From Thermothielavioides terrestris NRRL 8126 (Eukaryota; Ascomycota; Sordariomycetes; Sordariales; Chaetomiaceae), in NCBI RefSeq assembly GCF_000226115.1, contig NC_016459.1, positions 2,589,501 through 2,653,500 of the forward strand: a stretch of DNA of 64,000 bases, in the 5' to 3' direction. A program made the position numbers and the translations under genes. Under the pieces are notes generated by a model, which was not told the origin of the DNA, did not search any database, and saw only the letters and a list, made by a program, of their open reading frames with translations. Shown here in pieces: positions 1 to 11,738 of this stretch; position 1 is the stretch's first letter, and each line of letters begins with the position of its first letter.

Positions 1-84
1 AGCAAGATGTCCGAGGACGCGCCGCAGGGCGCGAGGAAGGTGAATTACCAGCGGGCCGGCCGGACGGCGACCTTCCGCAAGTGA
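1..84 (+). CDS. 3' end of an unidentified gene (partial)
   Basis: An open frame enters the window in frame 1 and ends at a TGA at 82-84, giving the last 27 residues. The tail is basic and ends in ATFRK. GC-rich codon use matches the neighbouring real genes, and the following bases lose coding character. I do not recognise the protein from this short tail, and an exon boundary just upstream cannot be excluded. It is convergent with pep-4. Confidence 0.45.
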   Translation, partial: SKMSEDAPQGARKVNYQRAGRTATFRK

Positions 85-931
85 GCTGCTGCAACCACAT
101 GCAGAGCAGCAGCCTTCGCAGCGGCGTCAGCTGTGACAAGCCAGCGAGCGGGCTGCTGCTTGGATTTGGGGGGCGTGGCTGTCGTGTGTTGTATGTACAC
201 TACTGTACTGCTGGGTACAGATAGATGCCATGGCGTTTGTTTACGCGGTGGGTTAAGGGCAAGACCAAGAGGACTGCCGGGGCTCGCATTCACGCAGTAG
301 TCTCATCTTGAGTTTCGGGGAAATATATACCATGCGCGAGAGAAGGTGCGGGCTCCCTCGCGCCTGGCGGCGATGAACCCATGAACCGGAAGCACGACAC
401 TGTGTGCGCTCTCTGTTGACTTGAGTGAACTGGGCTGGGTTGATCACGCATTGCATTGGGAATTGGCGGCTCGAGTTTCCAAGCTTCCGGCTTCCTTCAG
501 ACTCGGAGAGGGTGCGCAGGAAGGCCAATGTCTGCGCGACTCTAATTGCCTCTACGGAGTACAGGGGATCTACAACGATCATGTTGCATCATTGCCGGCA
601 GCTGGCCACTGAAGCAAACATATACAATGGTAGAACCTACTCAGCCTGTTGCAGCGAGTGTGCGTCCACGCAGCGGGGGCGAAGGAGATGCCTTGTTAGC
701 CATGGTTTACGCGTATCCCACGTCACTGTTGAGACCAACCACGCACATATACACACGCACCAAATAGACACCGAAATCCAGAAAAGCGCAGCATTGTCAC
801 CGTGTGTTGTTAAACAGATACGTCAGGTAAGGAAAAGCCAACCCCCGAACAGACAAAGGTACCGCATACAGCCTAAAGGCATAGACCCGGATTCCCGACC
901 CCTATCGCCTCCAGCTCCTGAACTGGGCTCC
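85..931. other. Convergent intergenic region / 3' UTRs
   Basis: This stretch lies between the end of the partial gene and the stop codon of pep-4. Open frames across it on both strands have no recognisable protein character and are probably chance frames in GC-rich DNA. It should hold the two 3' untranslated regions and terminators. I see no RNA gene or repeat. Confidence 0.5.
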
Positions 932-2259
<1,328 letters not shown>

Positions 2260-3372
2260 GGTGGGCGACGCACGAGGGCGATCGGCTGGCAGGCTGGGGA
2301 GGAGTGAGGCGGGGGCCACGACAACTAGCTGGAGAGCCGAGTTGTTGGAACAACGACGGTGGGGAGATGGATGACGATGCCGACTGACAAATGGATGGGG
2401 ATGGGAAGATGGATGGAAAGACGGGCGGTGGTAGCGTTCCTTGATAAAGAGAGGTTGGGGGGAGACCGCCTGATGGATGCGGAGGAGGTCAGGTGTGTCA
2501 GTGCTTGGCCGGAGAGGTGTTCCTGCGTCTGATTGCCTAGGAGATTACGTAGTGGCGCAGGAGACCGGGGGTAACGAGCTGGCGATTTGGCTTGCATCAT
2601 AGCGACTGCCTGCTTGCGGCTAGCTGCTGATAGCTGACCTGGGTTTCCAGACAGTGCATTCTACACTTTTTTACTGTGTTATTGGCTCGTGACAGGAGTC
2701 CATGCCACAGCTGTTCGCCATTCACTTTAATAAAGATTCCCGTACTCTCAGACATGAGTAGGAACACAGTGTTAGGTACCCAGATAGGCGGAAAGAAGAG
2801 AACCAGCCTGCGATGCAGCGACAGGACGCACTGGGGCCGAGGGGCATCGCATCGGAATCAGTGGCGCCCCGGCCACGAGCCCAATCGGGCTCGGAGCGTT
2901 CGGACAGGAAACGGGGAGTTACTGGAAGTTACCTCTTCCGAATGTAATATACTGTACCAGATACCCTCCAGGCACCACTCGCTTCGACGTCCTTTAGCCG
3001 CTCAGTACAGTCAAAAGGGTTTTCCTTATGTCTTGATTGGCGTGACAGATGCCCAGGAAGTTTTGAGTCGTCCGGTACCTGGCTATTGCCCAAATCTTGG
3101 CCTCGAAGACAGCAAGACATGGAATGGAGCCGGCCCCCAGCAGGGCCAGCCTCACGCCCCGGCCCGCAAGCCCCACCATTTAGTGTAACAAGCTCCTGCC
3201 GGGTCGCCTTGCTGCACCGAGCTGGCAGCTCGACAACCCCGCCATGAAATTTTGTTTGCTTGCCGCAACCCTACATGCCAACCAGATCCGACGTCATTCT
3301 GTTGACTCGGGTTGGTAGTTGCTCCTGCTCTCTGGGCCTACTTTGCTGCAATATGTGAGCGGACCTCCCAGG
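2260..3372. promoter_or_regulatory. Divergent promoter region between pep-4 and prefoldin 3
   Basis: About 1.1 kb separates the two divergent start codons and should hold both 5' UTRs and promoters. A 170-codon open frame at 2676-3188 (+) has low-complexity composition and no family character, so I do not call it a gene. Pyrimidine/purine-biased stretches flank the pep-4 start. No TATA box or operator can be assigned with confidence. Confidence 0.4.
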
Positions 3373-4356
3373 ATGGCAAGCAAAGACAAGGAAGCTGCGC
3401 CAAGGTACGTGCTGGCGGATCTGTGGCTGTCCTTTGGCCTCTGTCTCTTACCCCAACGGCCGAGCATGGAATTCGTCGCGCAAGAGTGTTAACAAAAGCC
3501 CCCATCCGCCTTGGCTATTTTAGGGACGCGACGCCTTCCAACCCGCGCGGCATCCCGTACGCGCCGTTTGTTGACAAGGTCGAGGACTATGTCTCGTCGC
3601 GGGCCGATGTCGAGCCGACGCTGCGCCGGTTTCAGGAGATGATCGCGTGAGTCCCTCTCGGGTGTACCACGGCACCACCACGCCGGTACACGGCATGGCG
3701 GCTGATGCTTGGGTTGTTGGGAACCTAGGAAATACCAGTTCATGGAGCAGAACCTGCAGCGGAGGGTCGCCGGGCTGAAGGACAAAATGCCCGACATTCG
3801 GAAGACATTGGAGACGGTGCGGTTCTTGAAGCTGAGGACGGTACGACGCCGCGTAGCGATGCTTCGGTATTGGTAGTGCTGTGGTGGTGCTGATGGGTTG
3901 CTCATACAGGCCGATTCGGGCCCTGTCGAGACGACGTTCGAGCTGAACGACACGCTTTACGCAAAGGCCGAGATACCGCCTACCGACGAGGTCTACCTGT
4001 GGCTTGGGGTGGGGATCCTTCCTCGCATCGATTAGTTTCCAGGACTAATCCATGGGTAAGGCCAACGTTATGTTATCCTATCCGATCGACGAGGCCGAGG
4101 CTCTTCTCGACTCCAAACTGCAAGCGGCCAAACAGAGCCTGGCGAACTGCGAAGAGGATCTGGACTTCTTAAGGGAGCAGATAACGGTAACGCAATCTCT
4201 CCCTCCTGCTATGGCGCCTCCCGTGCTAATCAGGAATAGACCATGGAAGTGGCAGTTGCGAGGGTGTACAACTGGGATGTCGTACAGAAGCGCAAGGAGA
4301 AAGAGGAAGAGGAGAAGCATAGGGGCAAGGGCGCGGCCGGCGCGTCAAAAAGCTAA
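3373..4356 (+). CDS. PAC10: Prefoldin subunit 3 (Pac10/VBP1 type)
   Basis: Alpha-class subunit of the hexameric prefoldin co-chaperone, which passes unfolded actin and tubulin to the CCT chaperonin in the cytosol. Six exons join in phase: 3373-3404, 3524-3646, 3729-3840, 3910-4008, 4061-4186 and 4240-4356, giving 202 residues, close to the usual family length. The N-terminal NPRGIPYAPF motif, a first heptad-rich helix (about residues 30-90), the central beta-hairpin segment containing EVYLWLG and ANVMLSYP, and a second C-terminal coiled coil follow in family order. The protein ends in a Glu/Lys-rich tail. Splice sites are GT-AG; the fourth donor (GTGGGG at 4009) is weak, but only this choice joins WLG to ANVML. 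An alternative start upstream is not needed. No regulatory feature is visible beyond the shared promoter with pep-4. Confidence 0.92.
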
Positions 4357-5444
4357 TGGACGTCGCTCTTGGGGTGAACATTCTCGAGCCGATTTTCGAT
4401 GCTCAACTCCGCATGATGCATCTCCGTGAGGACGTCCGTGCTGAAGCACGCGCCACAAGACGATTGTCTTGTCCGAGTAGTCCTTGTCCCGCTGTCCTGC
4501 TAGGGCTCCCCAGTCAAGGGCATCGCATTTCTGACAGCCTAGCACCGGCAAGATGTTTTTGGAGAGGAGAGCGGTCGACAGCACGACGGGACAAGAGGCT
4601 CGGGTATTGGCCGCTCAGCAGGCCAGCAACTCATAGCTCATTTGCAGGACCGTTGTATTTGCTGCCATGCTGGGAACCAAGAGGCGGTACCCAAGTTATC
4701 TACGAAGGGAGGCAATTTATCTCGAGGATTGAAAGTGTGCTTGACGGGTGCTACTGTTGGCCATGAAATCCGAGGGTGGCAGATGCGGCTCTGGTGCAGC
4801 GGTGCCTGCTGGGCTTGTCCCAGAATACCCTTTTGCACCAACGGCCAACACAAGGCGGGCCAACTGACAGATTACCCGCACACTGCCAGCCAACTCTGTC
4901 GGCCAACTCGTTTTCCGTTGCAAGACAAACTGGAATCTAAGCGGCTCCGGTCCAGGCGGGGGGCCCGGAGGTTTGAGGTAGGTCCATGCCATACCTATTC
5001 AAGTTACCTAGTTGGTGAACTAACGTTGGGAGGACAGCGAATGACTGGCCGCACAATTTGAGTGAGCGGTTGGGCAACCCCTGCACGGTCTCGGGCACTC
5101 AGAGACCCATGACGAAAATTCACCACTCAGTGCGGGCCCCCCTGACCATTTCAGGCACTCCTACCTCTCAAATAGTGTCCGCCGTTCACCGTCACGATTC
5201 ACAACACTTTGCTTCTGACTTCTTCCCTTTGCCACCTACGCCGGCTTTCCTTACTGCATATCCACACGCTCCGCGCCGGTCAGAATCACACGCAGTACCC
5301 TTTTCCCCCTCCTTCGCTCGACGGCTTTATAGCGAAGAACCTGACCAGAGTCGGTACCTCCACCACCGACGCACACCCACCCAACACCCACTTCGCATCA
5401 CCGACCGTTCCCTTTCCGCCCAACCGGATCAGCAGACAGACACA
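4357..5444. promoter_or_regulatory. Intergenic region and sec14 5' leader
   Basis: This holds the 3' UTR of prefoldin 3 and the promoter/leader of the Sec14 gene. The last 250 bases are rich in C and T (for example around 5,290-5,330 and 5,380-5,440), typical of fungal 5' leaders. Several open frames cross it, but none has a recognisable domain and all are discontinuous with the splice pattern of the genes on either side. Confidence 0.4.
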
Positions 5445-6674
5445 ATGGCCCAGCCTGCGCCGTCGCCTTTGCAGCTCGATTCCAAGTACGATGACTACGA
5501 TTTCCCGACATCCGCGCCCACCCCCCAAAACGGGCACCCCGGCTACCTGACCCCTGAGCAGCAGGCCCAGGTGCACCAGCTGCGGTTGCTGCTCGAGCAG
5601 GAGGGCTTCACCAAGCGCCTGGACACGCTTACATTGGTATGGGGATGCGCTTCCGAAGCATGGCACGGCCCACTGACAGATGGCGTAGTTGCGCTTCCTG
5701 CGCGCTCGCAAGTTCGATGTGGAGCTGTCCAAGAAGATGTAAGGCACACACACGATTGGGGAACTGCGCCAGCGCCAGAATACTCATCGGGCTACAGGTT
5801 CATCGACTGCGAGAAGTGGCGGCAAGAGACCAAGCTCGACGACACGGTGCCGAGCTGGGAGTACCCCGAGAAGGAGGAGATGTTTAAGTACTACCCGCAG
5901 TACTACCACAAGACCGACAAGGTGCGATTTTGTTCCCAGGACACTGATAACGCATGCGTCTCGCCACCATTCCCGCTAATGCATTTGTCTTAAAAATTCC
6001 AGGACGGCCGCCCCGTGTACATCGAGCAGCTCGGCGGCATTGATCTGACGGCCATGTACAAGATCACGACGGCGGAGCGCATGCTGACGAACCTGGCGGT
6101 GGAGTACGAGCGGCTGGCGGACCCGCGGCTGCCGGCGTGCAGCCGCAAGGCGGGCACCCTGCTCGAGACGTGCTGCACCATCATGGACCTCAAGGGGGTG
6201 GGCCTGGCCAAGGCGCCGCAGGTGTACAGCTACGTCAAGCAGGCCAGCGCCCTGAGCCAGAACTACTACCCGGAGCGCCTCGGCAAGCTGTACCTGATCA
6301 ACGCGCCCTGGGGCTTCAGCACCGTCTGGAGCGTCGTCAAGGGGTGGCTGGACCCCGTCACGGTGCAGAAGATCCACGTGCTCGGCAGCGGCTACAAGAG
6401 CGAGCTGCTCGCCCAGGTGCCCGCCGAGAACCTGCCCAAGCAGTTCGGCGGCGAGTGCGAGTGCCCGGGCGGCTGCGAGCTCAGCGACATGGGCCCGTGG
6501 CGCGAGGCCGAGTGGGCCCGCCCGGCCTGGTGGGAGGGGAAGAAGAAGGAGGCGGACGATGCCGCGATCCAGACGGCAGCTGGCGACATCAAGGCGGGCG
6601 AGGCGGCCGCGACAACTGCTGTCGAGGCTGCTGACGAGACCAAGGCCGATGCTGCTGCTCCGGTTGCCGCATAG
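5445..6674 (+). CDS. SEC14: Sec14-type phosphatidylinositol/phosphatidylcholine transfer protein
   Basis: CRAL-TRIO lipid-exchange protein that couples phosphoinositide supply to Golgi secretion. Exons are 5445-5636, 5689-5738, 5798-5921 and 6003-6674, all with GT-AG introns, giving 345 residues. The CRAL-TRIO N-terminal helical segment (about residues 40-95) contains LRFLRARKFD, and exon 3 begins with FIDCEKWR. The lipid-binding domain (about 118-290) shows RPVYIEQLGGID, TIMDLKGVGL, LYLINAPWGF, LDPVTVQKIHVLG and PAENLPKQFGG, all diagnostic of Sec14. The C terminus adds about 40 Ala/Lys/Glu-rich residues that are probably disordered. Compared with yeast Sec14 (about 304 residues), the extra length is the N-terminal leader and this tail. 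The start at 5445 is preceded by an A-rich context and gives the expected N terminus; an in-frame open stretch further upstream lacks family character. Confidence 0.94.
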
Positions 6675-7087
6675 GGGGGAGGTTTCAACTGCCTGACGCG
6701 GTTTGAAGATATGCGCTAGAGGCGGTGCCGTTCTGCATGCAAACCAGCCTTTGAGCCCAGGTTTCTGATGGACGGCGGGACATATGATTTTGCCATACAG
6801 ACAAGGGCTGGAGGGAAGAGGCCATTGTTTTTGCAGTTTCTGTGGACCCGGGTACTCATAGACTCGTCTGTGTCCTCATGGTAATATCTCAATCATTCGC
6901 ATGGATACACAATAGACTCGTTGCATGGTTCTTGGGCCCGGACCGGCGCCTTTCTCCAAGCGCCTCCTTTGTTGCGACGGCGCGAATCCCAACCTTTCCT
7001 CTAGTTCTTGACCCCAGCATTACGCCAAACGCCATTCCCATTCTCCTTAACCATTCGCAAATCCACGCGTAACGCCCAATCAGTCCT
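6675..7087. other. Convergent 3' region between sec14 and mis14
   Basis: About 410 bases lie between the two stop codons. The sequence is unremarkable and presumably holds both 3' UTRs. A short open frame on each strand overlaps here without protein character. Confidence 0.5.
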
Positions 7088-7876
7088 TCACCTCCCAGCA
7101 CCACTCACATAGCCCGCCGCGACCCTCGCGCGCTCCATCTTGGCCACGGCAGCCGGCATCTCCCTCTTCAGCCGGCCGAGCCCCTCGACCGCGGCCCGCC
7201 ACCGCGCCTCCACGCCGGCCTGCCGCTCGAGCGCGCCCATGCCCTCGAGCGCGGCGCGCCCGGCCGCGGCCCCGTCCTCCGCCGCGCGCGCGCACGCCGC
7301 GGACAGCGCCGCCTCGTCCGCCGCCAGCCCCGCCGCGCTCGCCTCCCCCCACCGCGCCGCCGTCGCCCGCGGCGCCCGCCGCTTCAGCTGCGCGATGCTC
7401 CGCAGCAGGTCCTCCTCCTCCGCGATCAGCTGCTCGATGCGGTCGCGCTTGCGCGGGTCGAACGGCTCGTACTCGTACTGCGGCTGCGGCTGCTGGGTGG
7501 AGGAGGAGGAGGTCGTGGTCGGGGAGAGGAATTGGGCCGGGTCGACGGGCAGGCCGTTGATGGTCAGGTTCGGCGCGGCGAGGGTGAAGGTGGTGCGGAT
7601 GTACTGTGTGTGTATGGGAACCGCAGAAGGTTAGGGGAGGGAATGTTTGTTGAAGGGGAGGAGGGGAAGAGGGGCCGGAGGAGAGGGCTGGCGTACGTCG
7701 TTGACTAGCTGCTCGATGCGGTTGCGCAGCTCGTCTTCCTGCCCCGCAAGCGGGTGGTCCACGGGCGGGAAGGCGGCGTTGATGCTGTCTGCCGCGGCGC
7801 GGCGGACGTTGTCGATGAGGTAGGCCAGATCCTCGGGCGATTGCAGCTCGATGCGCCGGTGCACGGCCTCGTCCAT
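7088..7876 (-). CDS. mis14: Kinetochore protein Mis14/Nsl1
   Basis: Subunit of the Mis12/MIND complex, which links inner centromeric chromatin to the Ndc80 microtubule-binding complex. Two exons are read on the minus strand, 7876-7697 and 7603-7088, joined in phase across a GT-AG intron, giving 231 residues. The N terminus contains RRIELQSPEDLAYLIDNVRR and continues to EDELRNRIEQLVND. The second exon opens with YIRTTFTLAAPNLTINGLPV, which is characteristic of the fungal Mis14 family. The rest is alanine-rich and helical, consistent with coiled coil. A GTGAGT near the end (about 7107) could be a donor for one more short exon, which would change the last eight residues. Composition in exon 2 is extremely GC-rich. 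Confidence 0.85.
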
Positions 7877-9058
7877 GGTGAGCGTGCTTCTGTGCCCCCC
7901 TGGTTGTCCGTTATTCCCTGTTTTTGTTTAGCGGTCGAGGGGGTCGGCGTTTTGTTCGTGGATCAGTTGAGTATGGCGCTATGCCCCATCGAAAGCCTGT
8001 AATGTCGGCAAGATGTGAGGTTGTTTATCGCCAACTTGGACCTTGGGGCGGCTTCACTAACCGGCGGCATCTTCACGCTCCTCGGGTGCCATGGACAAAA
8101 CAACTTGAACCGCGCCGGGCCGGGGTTCGTTATCGATAACGGGCCAGCTCCTCCGCGCACAGTGCACAATGCACAGTGCAGAAGGCCAGTTGCTCGACAG
8201 ATCAGCCTGCGCTAACCCCAGAGGGGCTGGGCTGCAGGTCAGGTGGGGTTTGGCTTCAGTGAAAGGGCGGGGCGACGGTCCGCTGTTAGTTACAGTGATC
8301 CACATATGCTTGCTGCAGCACAACCCAAACGACAGCGACCTGGAAGCCGAGATCGCCCGAAGTTGAGGTCGGTAGGGGCGGCGCTCGATGTACGGATTGC
8401 TTCAGCAAGACGAGCCTAGTTCAACTGACCAAGGAGAAGCCATATTGATTTGTCAAAGGAGAGGATAGATTGCAGTTACCAGACACGACGAGGTCGCAGA
8501 GGTTGTCGCAGCCTCATCGTTCTCAGGAAATGCTAGCTGAACCATGCAATGACTAGGAACCATTCTGAGGTGTTGATAAGCTAATGTACCTAGGAACGCC
8601 AAAGCTCCGGCATAAACCATACTGTGTACATGACCGGCCCAGACGCCCGCCCAGTCTCTGGCACCTGAGCACCGTGAAGAGACGAGAAATCATACCGAAC
8701 AGAAGTCCTTCCCTCAGCTGCGCCATGAAAGAGGAGAAACATGAAGGCAAAATCCAACTCCGTCTTGGTATGTAGGATAACCGTATCACTTGAATGATGA
8801 ACTGCTGCAAACAACCTGTGTTCCAAGCTGTTCCGTGGTCCTCGAAAAAGCAAACTCAAAAGAAACTGACCTTCAGACTCCTGGCGAGAGACCGTCAGGT
8901 TCCAACGCCGCAATCACCACCTTATGTACTGAACCAAGGCACCTCGTAGGGGGGAAACCGGTCTAGCACTGTTCCCTCTGTGGGATATGTTATACACATG
9001 GGCGTGGGCTTCCGAGCAGCCCACCGGCAAGCGGTATCGTTTGCGCCGTTTCGTTCGT
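7877..9058. other. Intergenic region, no gene recognised
   Basis: Almost 1.2 kb separates the start of mis14 from the end of the next minus-strand gene. Open frames on both strands (for example 8,015-8,215 and 8,590-8,913) have no recognisable domain, no coherent splice pattern and mutually overlapping coordinates. GC content is lower than in the flanking genes. I see no RNA gene. Confidence 0.45.
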
Positions 9059-9618
9059 CTATCGGGGGAGAATCTTCTCGATCTCCTCGTCGGTGAGGTA
9101 GATCTCGTGTACCGGATCGTGGCGCTGCTCAAGGGGCACATAGTCGTGGTTACAGTACGACGGAACGAAGATCTCCGGGTTCCAGACAAAGCCCTGGTCG
9201 GAGGAGAGGTACGTGACCTGGAGAGGTATGCAGTGTGAGTGGCGGTTCGTGCGACAAGGCATCATGTCGCTGCCAGAAGGGGATCTTACCAGTCGCAAGG
9301 GGCCGTCCGGATCCTCACCGATATTGATAGTTGTACATTCCTGCCGTGTGAATGCCGAGCCTGGCGAGCAGACGTTGTGGTTAGCGGGAGTGCCCAAACG
9401 CCGCACGCGAGGAGGGGGGGGGGGAACGAACTCAGCAGACTCGGCCGGCGGGAGTGCAATAGGTTCTGCTTCTGGGCTGGCCGAGACGGCGACTTTGGAG
9501 ACGGCGCTGGCGAACTGGGAGAGCTGGAGTAGGACGACGGCGAGGACGCAGTCTCGGCCCGAGCGGCCTGTCGATGGCGCTGCTCGCGAATGGTGATGGA
9601 AGCAGGCGGGTTCTCCAT
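9059..9618 (-). CDS. Small conserved-looking protein of unknown function, frame broken at a G11 run
   Basis: A minus-strand gene, function not recognised. A credible N terminus starts at 9618 (MENPPASITIREQRHRQ, then Ser/Pro-rich). A credible C terminus is read in a different frame from about 9413 to 9290 and, after a clean GT-AG intron (9289-9218), in 9217-9059, where it contains VTYLSSDQGFVWNPEIFVPS and ends EEIEKILPR. The two frames meet at a run of 11 C on the coding strand (9414-9424); one extra base in the run would make them continuous. The cause may be an assembly error in the homopolymer, a real frameshift allele, or an unrecognised intron. The downstream half contains cysteine and acidic motifs but no known domain. 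No signal peptide is visible in the initial frame. Confidence 0.55.
9414..9424. repeat. G11 homopolymer run
   Basis: Eleven consecutive G on the plus strand (C on the coding strand) sit exactly where the reading frame of the small minus-strand gene must change. Confidence 0.8.
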
Positions 9619-10540
9619 TTGCGATTGTGTATGGCAGAAGGTGGGTAAATGTGCTTAGGTATGTATCCCGGAAGGCGCCTCGCGATTACGAGTGGCGGTG
9701 GGCGAAAGCGGTCAGGTCAAGCCAGGGCTAGGTGCTGCTGCCACTGCCGAGGGGACGTGCAGAGCGGCAGGGGACGAAGAGACCATGGATCGAAGCAGTC
9801 AGGATGGCAAGCTCAGTAAGCAAACCACCTGGAGATGGCACTGGGGTCGAAATGGAAGAACTTGGCTGTCAGGAACGACGGGGAGAAACGGTGAGAGGAT
9901 GAGAAAGGAAAGGCCCCGGTGGACTGATATGCAGGGTGGAGGAGTCAGTCAGGCAGGCATCCCGGACCAGGAGCTACCTGAAGCACTGACTGAGCAGCGC
10001 GACCGGAGGCAGGTAGCTTCTGATGTGGCTGATAGTTCAACGTAGGTACGCAGCTTAACTGCTTCAGGTATCTGGCACGCTAGCATGGGACGGCCACCTG
10101 GCAGCCGCAGGTGCCCTCTTAGATACTTCTGGAAAACGAAGAGAAAAACTAGCGAGGAGATGGAATAGAAAGGATTACACTGAACGTGGCATTGTAATCG
10201 AAAGATGGAGATGTGCCTATACCACCCGCGAGCATAAGAGCGACCGCATAGGAGTGCGCTGCTAGGAACCGAAATACGAAATACACTAACTATAGGTACC
10301 TTGCTTGGTATGAAGATTCCCAGGGGACTATCCCTTTCAGTAATGGGTACAGTCCATCTAGACCATTCATCCCGCAGTCCCAGGGCCGAGAACGGGACGT
10401 GGGGTGCTGAGGCACCCAACCAAGGGTGCCAAGCGTTGCAGCTGGTGACTTCATCGCCAGCCTACATAGACAGGCCCCACCCGCTCAGTCCCGGCCGCAG
10501 AGGTTCCCGCTACACAGTATAGGTACCTTAGTGCGCCAGG
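9619..10540. other. Upstream region of the small gene up to the composition boundary
   Basis: GC-moderate sequence without a recognisable gene. A 156-codon minus frame (9949-10419) and a 117-codon plus frame overlap each other and look like chance frames. It ends at a G8 run (10,540-10,547), where the AT-rich block begins. Confidence 0.4.
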
Positions 10541-10563
10541 GGGGGGTAGCAAAATAGTCTCTA

Positions 10564-10629
10564 CTACCGTTTTGCAGATGACGGATGATCTGTAGGCGGG
10601 AAGACTACGTTGTATAGACAAAACGGTAG
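10564..10629. repeat. Perfect 11-bp inverted repeat at the composition boundary
   Basis: CTACCGTTTTG at 10,564-10,574 is the exact reverse complement of CAAAACGGTAG at 10,619-10,629, separated by 44 bases. It lies at the junction between the GC-rich genic DNA and the AT-rich block. It may be a terminal inverted repeat of a small element or chance. Confidence 0.5.
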
Positions 10630-11738
10630 CTACGTCCATCGCCTGCTTAAAATCATTAGAATATACTATATTAGCTTAAGCCGAAGAGCGACTCAACTGT
10701 GAAATAGTCCCTATATATATCTACGATTGTATACGTCCGATAGCTAGCGTATTATCTCCCCCCACAGTTCTATTCCTATACTACAGTCCATCTTCTAGCT
10801 ACAAGACTATATCTATTTTAAGTATATCTCTCATTTCTATATAGATTTTAGTTTATATAATTATTTCTCGTTTTAGGGACTATTTCTTAATGTAATAGAC
10901 TCTTTATACCTAGCTTATATTTGTTGAGCGATAGTGTCGAAGCGAGGAGTATATATTAGTGTTGAATTCTATTGTTGTTAATAGCTATTGTATTAGAGAG
11001 CTTATTGTATATACTAAATAAACTAGGACTATAGACCCTATTGTTTAAAGGGAGTATATCTATATATACAGTATCTCCTTATAGAGTATATCTCGACCTA
11101 AAGGGTATCTCTTATTTGATATAGCGTTGCTATAGAGTAGATATTTACTAACAATTGATATTAGTAACGAACCTACTAGCGATGTCGGTTCTAGTGTTTT
11201 ATAGTATATACTTATAGTTAGACAACTAGCTAGTGATAGCGTTTATATACTATCTATAACAACTACCTAAACTATATACTAGTGGTTAGATGTATAATGG
11301 AAGTTTTTTAGTTAGTATATTGGCGCTTAGTCTTATAACTAGTAGTAGTTTATAAGTATAGATATAGGTCAAGTAGGTTAAGGTTGTTATTTCGTAGTTC
11401 CTATATTGACCTTAGGTAAAATACTATTAGTTAAAGATAGCTAATATATATCTTATTAGAACGTTAATATATCACTTAGTATTCTACCCTTAGTGTACTA
11501 CCTGCCTTAGGTATTATATTTAATAGAAGTATAAAACTAGCTTAATGTTTAATATACTATCTATAGTTTAAATCTTTTATAGTAATAGATACTTTTACTA
11601 ACTATAAACTTCCTTAGATACTAGCTAGTTGCCTCGCCTCCTATCCTTAATCTCTACTATAAGAATTATCTATTTAGATCCTATATACTATAGTGTAATA
11701 TAGTGCTAACTGTTGAACTATGAAACTTAGCGATATAA
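10630..11738. other. RIP-mutated sequence without recognisable content
   Basis: Strongly TpA-rich sequence with no open frame over 60 codons and no match to the LTRs or coding traces found elsewhere in the window. It is probably a degraded transposon or the 3' flank of relic G. Confidence 0.4.

Noticed and set aside
2676..3188. 170-codon plus-strand open frame between pep-4 and prefoldin 3
   Set aside because: Composition is low in hydrophobic core residues, there is no domain, and it lies in the divergent promoter region.
5058..5993. 311-codon open frame starting upstream of Sec14
   Set aside because: It reads through the introns of the Sec14 gene; the start at 5445 and the spliced model give the complete family protein.
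7140..7634. 164-codon plus-strand open frame opposite mis14
   Set aside because: It is the antisense shadow of the very GC-rich second exon of mis14.
7877..9058. tRNA or other structured RNA gene in the large intergenic gap
   Set aside because: I saw no cloverleaf-compatible sequence with A and B boxes; a tRNAscan-SE or Rfam search would be decisive.
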